The position numbers were made by a program, and so were the translations under genes. Source: Pyrocephalus nanus (taxonomy: Eukaryota > Chordata > Aves > Passeriformes > Tyrannidae). From it: DNA of 64,000 bases. The stretch spans positions 5,458,501 to 5,522,500 of the forward strand of contig CM076275.1 of NCBI GenBank assembly GCA_038380795.1. Direction: 5' to 3'. Positions 59,701 to 64,000 of the stretch are shown one piece after another. Numbering within the stretch: the first letter of the stretch is position 1; the number at the start of each line of letters is the position of its first letter. Under the pieces are notes generated by a model. It did not search any database. It saw nothing but the letters and a program-made list of their open reading frames with translations, and was not told the DNA's origin.

Positions 59701-62700
59701 GTGCTCTCTGTGTGGAACTGTGTTTTCCTCCATATATAAAAATACATATCCTCGTGTATATTTTCATCTGTAAGTGCTCTTTCTGAGGAGGCAAAGATGA
59801 AGTTTGTGCAATTACAGTGATTGCACTTAGCTCCTCTTCATTACAGTCCATTGAAAGGTTTCTTAGATTTTTCTTTTTCTAACGTTACCGATGTTCTCGA
59901 TCTGTGGGGGAAAAAAATTTCCTCAATTTTAAGAGATTTTGCCAAAAGAAACTAGTTTACATCACATTGCGGTCTCCTCAGCGTGATGTCTTTACAAAAA
60001 CTCAGTATGTATTGATTAGTGTTACTGGCTCATGTAGGACAGTTACCTGAAACCTACATTAGCAGTCATTTAGGCAGGAAATTTACCCAGTTTCTGGAGA
60101 TCAAAGTGCCTGTGGACACAGTCAAGGGACCAGGAAATGGAGGGCTGAAGATGAATCCATATGAAGGAGAGTTAGTTTGGGACTGAATTATGTCAAAAGC
60201 ACATGGTAGATCGTACTGCTGCCAGAGAAGGAAGCTGGGAGAGGAACATGCCCAGCTGTGGGTGCTCCTGACCCTGGTTCCAACCAGCCAGTCCATCTCT
60301 CCCTCTCCCTGTTCTCCAGCATATTCATTCTCTCATATGAGCAGCGAGTGCTGGTACCAAAACCAGGCAGGCCTTTCCTTCACCACTGTGTCTTTTGAAG
60401 CTACACACCATGCACCGAAAATGTAGTTGGAAAAGCTTCAGGCATGTGCTTTACCGGCTCTCTGAGCTGTGGTGGAAACATCTCTGGGTCGGATCCAGCC
60501 ATGCAATTAGTGAATAAGCAGGAGTGTGAATTCCCAAGAACATTTATAGCTGATGGGCCTCTTTTGCTGGCACCAGTTATGCCCTGAAGCATTTGTTAAA
60601 TTTACTTGGACCTGAGGATCTGAGCAAGTGCATTGTGGGAGGGAGAAAGGCAATGCCATGGGTATGTTCCCAACATGATCCTTCTGGATGGAGATACAGG
60701 GGCTCTTTGGAAGGTTGAGAAGAAAGGTTTGAGCTCAAATTGGGTGATTATACTGAGATAATCATATCTTTTAGGGTTCAGCGTAAGTCTGAGATGAATT
60801 TGGCCATCAACATTATGGGAATTCACACAATGAACATTGAAGTAAAGTACTAAAGTGGCCCATCAATGAGAGAAGATGTCAGTTGGTGCAATCCAAGGCA
60901 GCTGGACTGTTAGAACTCATGATCCAGGAACACAGTCTTGCACACTGCAGTTGCAGGGAGCATAAAGGATGCTGTGGTCCCATTTCCTGCGAGACAGAGT
61001 TTCCCAGTTTGAGAAATCTGACCTTACTTCTATCCTTTCTGCAGCATCCTGAGAAAATTAACAGGGCATAACAACCCATAATACTCTCGTTTTAGCTGCA
61101 ATCACAAATCTGGAATGTCCTCATCTTCATAGTACTGCAGTCTTCTTTATTAGAATTGCATCAGGGGCTGATTTCTGGTCGGACTCTCGCTGATCAGAGC
61201 AGTGGTTGCTGAAGGCAGTAATTTCCCACTGCTGGTTAATGGCCACATCCCATGAGGAGCCTGCCCTGGGCAGGGAAGCTGAAAGGAGCCCTTCCAGAGA
61301 AGTTGCAGCCCCATCACTCCCCTTGAGGCAGCATTTTAAGCAGCATCATTTAATTAAAATTTAATAAGCAATCAGAACTTGTGCACAGTATCGCACTGGC
61401 AATTTTAAACAACAAATTAATACCTTTATTGTAGAATTTTCTCTTTTAGTGAAACTTACGTTAAGGTTTGAGTCAAATTCTGCACATTTGTGTCAGCCAG
61501 CTTTGGCCCAAGAGGGTTGGGGGGATTGGAGGAGTACTCAGATGTGTGTCTGTCTGTTTAAACCGAGCATTAAATATTTCAGTGGCTTGTCCATATTTAG
61601 CTATACCAACGAGAAGACAGAAGGCATGCTGACATACCTGGCTCATGTTTGAAACTGAAAGGTGAAATCCTGGTCCCAGTTAATTTAGTTTCAAAATTCC
61701 CAGCAACTACAGCAGAGCCAGGCTTTCACTGAAAAAAATTAATTTCATTTTGTGTGTCCCTCTCTCTTTCCATCCACTGCACCTGAACAAAAGCCAGCAA
61801 GGAAAAGCCAATATTGACAAAAAGATCCAAGCATGTCTGTCTTAGGTCATTTAATTTCTTGGCCTCTTCAGTTTCCCATGGCCCTGAGGATAAACAAAGG
61901 TTCACTCATCGATAGAGATAGCATCAATGTGCTTCAGCTGGTGGTGGCTACTGGCCAGTAGCTGGCTTTTCCAGCAGCACTTTCACTTTCAAGTCCATCT
62001 GAATGACACACACTCCTTTATTTGCAGTGCTCTTGCCAGCAGCAGGGTGTGATAGGTGGGTTGTCTTCACTGTAAATTGAACTGGGCAGGATGCTCAGGG
62101 TGGAGTGACACGCTTGCAGACAGTGAGATCTTTAGGGAAGTCACCCATTATACAAAAAGCCTCAGGAAGGCACCTATTCGGTGCAGCTTTGAGGAATACA
62201 GGTAAAGCAGTTTGAAGGAGACAATGGGAAGAGAAAAGGTTGAGCAGAGCAGTTGTGCACAAAGGCTGTGAATTATTTATAAACCTTCCAGACTAGTCGG
62301 ACTTTTTTTTGGTTACCATACTTGTAATTTCTGAATCTTTGGCTGAAGGTGCCAGCAGATACAGAGCTGACATCCACTTGCCTAAAGAAAATATGTCATC
62401 AAAGCTGGAAAGCTGGACAGGTTTGCTCCCATCCTTCCTAGAGAGCTTTGCCATTAGTTAGCTAGAGAGATGCAAGCAGATACTAAATACCCCATGAAGA
62501 CTTAGTGAGCAAATGCCAAGTAGCTTGGTGGCCATGGGAGTCCTGCAGAACCCCTAGGATTTGCAGTGGATTTGCCAGAAGAGAGTCTGCTGTGCAGTGA
62601 AAAATGTTTCCAAAATGCTTCCTGATACAATGAGAATTAGTAACCAGCTTGTGAAGTGTATTCTCCTGAAAACTGTGTACCAAAAGGAGGATTTGTTTTC

Positions 62701-64000
62701 CTCATTTTTCTTCAGTAATTTCCCCCTCACTTTTTGTTTCTGCATTTTCTTTTCTTCTTTTTTTCTTTTTTTTTCCTGATGGATGTCCCTTAGGGAAAAC
62801 GTCCCTCTGAGCCAGAACAAAAGATTAGGTGGATTATGAACTTTTGTTATTAGGATCATAAACGCTTTTTCTCTTATAATTTCCCTCTCTTCTCTCGTAT
62901 TTCATGTCCTTCGTTTCCCTGTGTGACCCTTCGTCAGAGAGAACTATCAGGGCTTTACATCTTTTCCCCCTTTCATTCCATGCAAAATCCTGTTCAGAGT
63001 TATTCAGTGCCTGCCTGGAGGTGAGGGAACATGGGGTGAGTTTGAGGAAATGCTTTCATCTCGCACTGAAAATCCTTGAATTGGATTTTCACTCGTGGTT
63101 GGCATCCCAGGGGATTACAGTACAATAATGTGGTGGTAGTGATTTTCTTTGAGAAGGCAGCACTTGTGATTTGTCAGGGAGTTTTGATGTCTGAATAAGC
63201 CAATGAGAACCCAGTATCAGAGGTGCTGGTATTTCCAATTCCATCCACCAGGACCAGAATGGGACTCAAAGTGAAAACTCAGAGGAGACTCAGCCTTGGG
63301 GGTCTGCAAGGGGCTGGCACTTTGATTCTGATGCAGTAAGGAACACTCAGGTTGGTCACCCTCTGTGATCACTCAAAATGGTTAAATAGAAGCACGTTCT
63401 TATGTGGCCTGAGGGATGGGAGTCAGAGACCTCTATTCCTTGCAGGCTCTGGCACTCCCAGTTTAAACAACACAATATTGCAGCAGCAAACTTATTTCGG
63501 TTGGCAGGACAGGGATGCTTGGGAGAGGAAGAAATTGTTTCTGTGGTTTCAGGGAGACTTTCTAGCTATTATCTTGCAAGAGCCTTCCTGTTGGTGCAAG
63601 CTTTCAGTCATGATTTATCCGTGAACAGCCACATTGCCCTTGTGATTATTTGTGCTTGATGTGGTTCACAAACTATTTGCTGTTTTGGTACTGGAGTCTG
63701 CCTCGTTAGAGGCTTAGTACCGAAAATATTGGGCTGCATTCCTGGTCGCTCGGCTCACACAGCTCTGCTTCTGTTCTTCTAATTGAATGCAGACAGCTCT
63801 TGAAATAAAATTTCCGCTGCAAATGTTTCTGCTGACAAGTTCAGAAGCTTGCTTTACTCTCTGTCTGAAAGGTATCTGTCTCAAAAACATGCCTGCTTAT
63901 ACATTTCTTGACTTAGAGTACCCTCAAATATGACAGGACACAAAAGAGGATTTTAATGAATTCATTAAAAAAAATAGAAAGTAAAGAGAAAGCATTTTCC
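56741..64000. other. Intergenic DNA, no gene seen
   Basis: No exon, RNA gene or CR1 copy was recognised up to the right edge. Items of note are an AT-rich homeodomain-like cluster at about 61325-61440, a pyrimidine-rich T/C tract at 62690-62777, and a bulged hairpin at 63687-63721. NMUR2, the gene expected next in the mammalian order, is not seen; its long first exon would have appeared as an open frame with seven-transmembrane features. Confidence 0.5.
63687..63721. repeat. Bulged inverted repeat
   Basis: GGTACT (63687-63692) pairs with AGTACC (63716-63721), and inside them GCCTC (63700-63704) pairs with GAGGC (63709-63713) around a GTTA loop. The 7-base against 2-base internal asymmetry makes it a modest structure. 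Confidence 0.5.

Noticed and set aside
1..64000. Consistent T-over-A strand asymmetry suggesting a long plus-strand transcript
   Set aside because: The T-rich tracts give that impression, but counts on a handful of scattered lines went both ways. A proper sliding-window skew calculation is needed before claiming it.
1..64000. tRNA genes, CRISPR arrays, integrated viral genes
   Set aside because: No tRNA B-box with matching arms, no regularly spaced repeats, and no retroviral LTR or polymerase-like frame was recognised on either strand.

Overview
The window is vertebrate nuclear DNA, most likely from a bird. Two things point there. Several copies of the CR1 (chicken repeat 1) LINE 3' end are present, one closing with the CR1 octamers ATTCTGTG-ATTCTATG. 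The only gene I can identify is a vertebrate neuronal receptor gene. A crocodilian or turtle is not excluded, because they also carry CR1. Bacterial features (operons, CRISPR, insertion sequences) are absent. The open reading frames elsewhere are short and look like chance frames.

Positions 1-3110 are the 5' end of GLRA1, the glycine receptor alpha-1 subunit, on the minus strand. The first coding exon (2594 down to 2539) encodes MCNVNALGVYVWETIVFF and ends in a GTAAGG donor in the same codon phase as the mammalian gene. Intron 1 runs off the left edge and exon 2 is not visible. The exon lies in a CpG island (about 2270-3110). The island holds a CCAAT box, a cluster of RE1/NRSE-like sites (binding sites of the neuronal silencer REST), a GC-rich short repeat, a G-quadruplex motif, and an A-rich (CAA)n leader directly upstream of the start codon.

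Positions 3111-64000 show no convincing protein-coding gene. This fits the large gene desert that in mammals lies upstream of GLRA1, towards NMUR2 (recalled synteny, not testable here). It contains six truncated CR1 fragments (four plus, two minus), T-rich and TTTG-rich low-complexity tracts, small tandem duplications, and a few perfect or near-perfect hairpins. Two CpG-enriched islets stand out: about 41030-41280, which contains an exon-like open segment, and about 56469-56740. Several AT-rich stretches with clustered homeodomain, GATA or MEIS-like motifs could be conserved enhancers, but that needs an alignment.

No novel multi-gene system is evident. The observations most worth following are the RE1-like cluster in the GLRA1 promoter and the CpG-rich exon-like islet near 41.2 kb.
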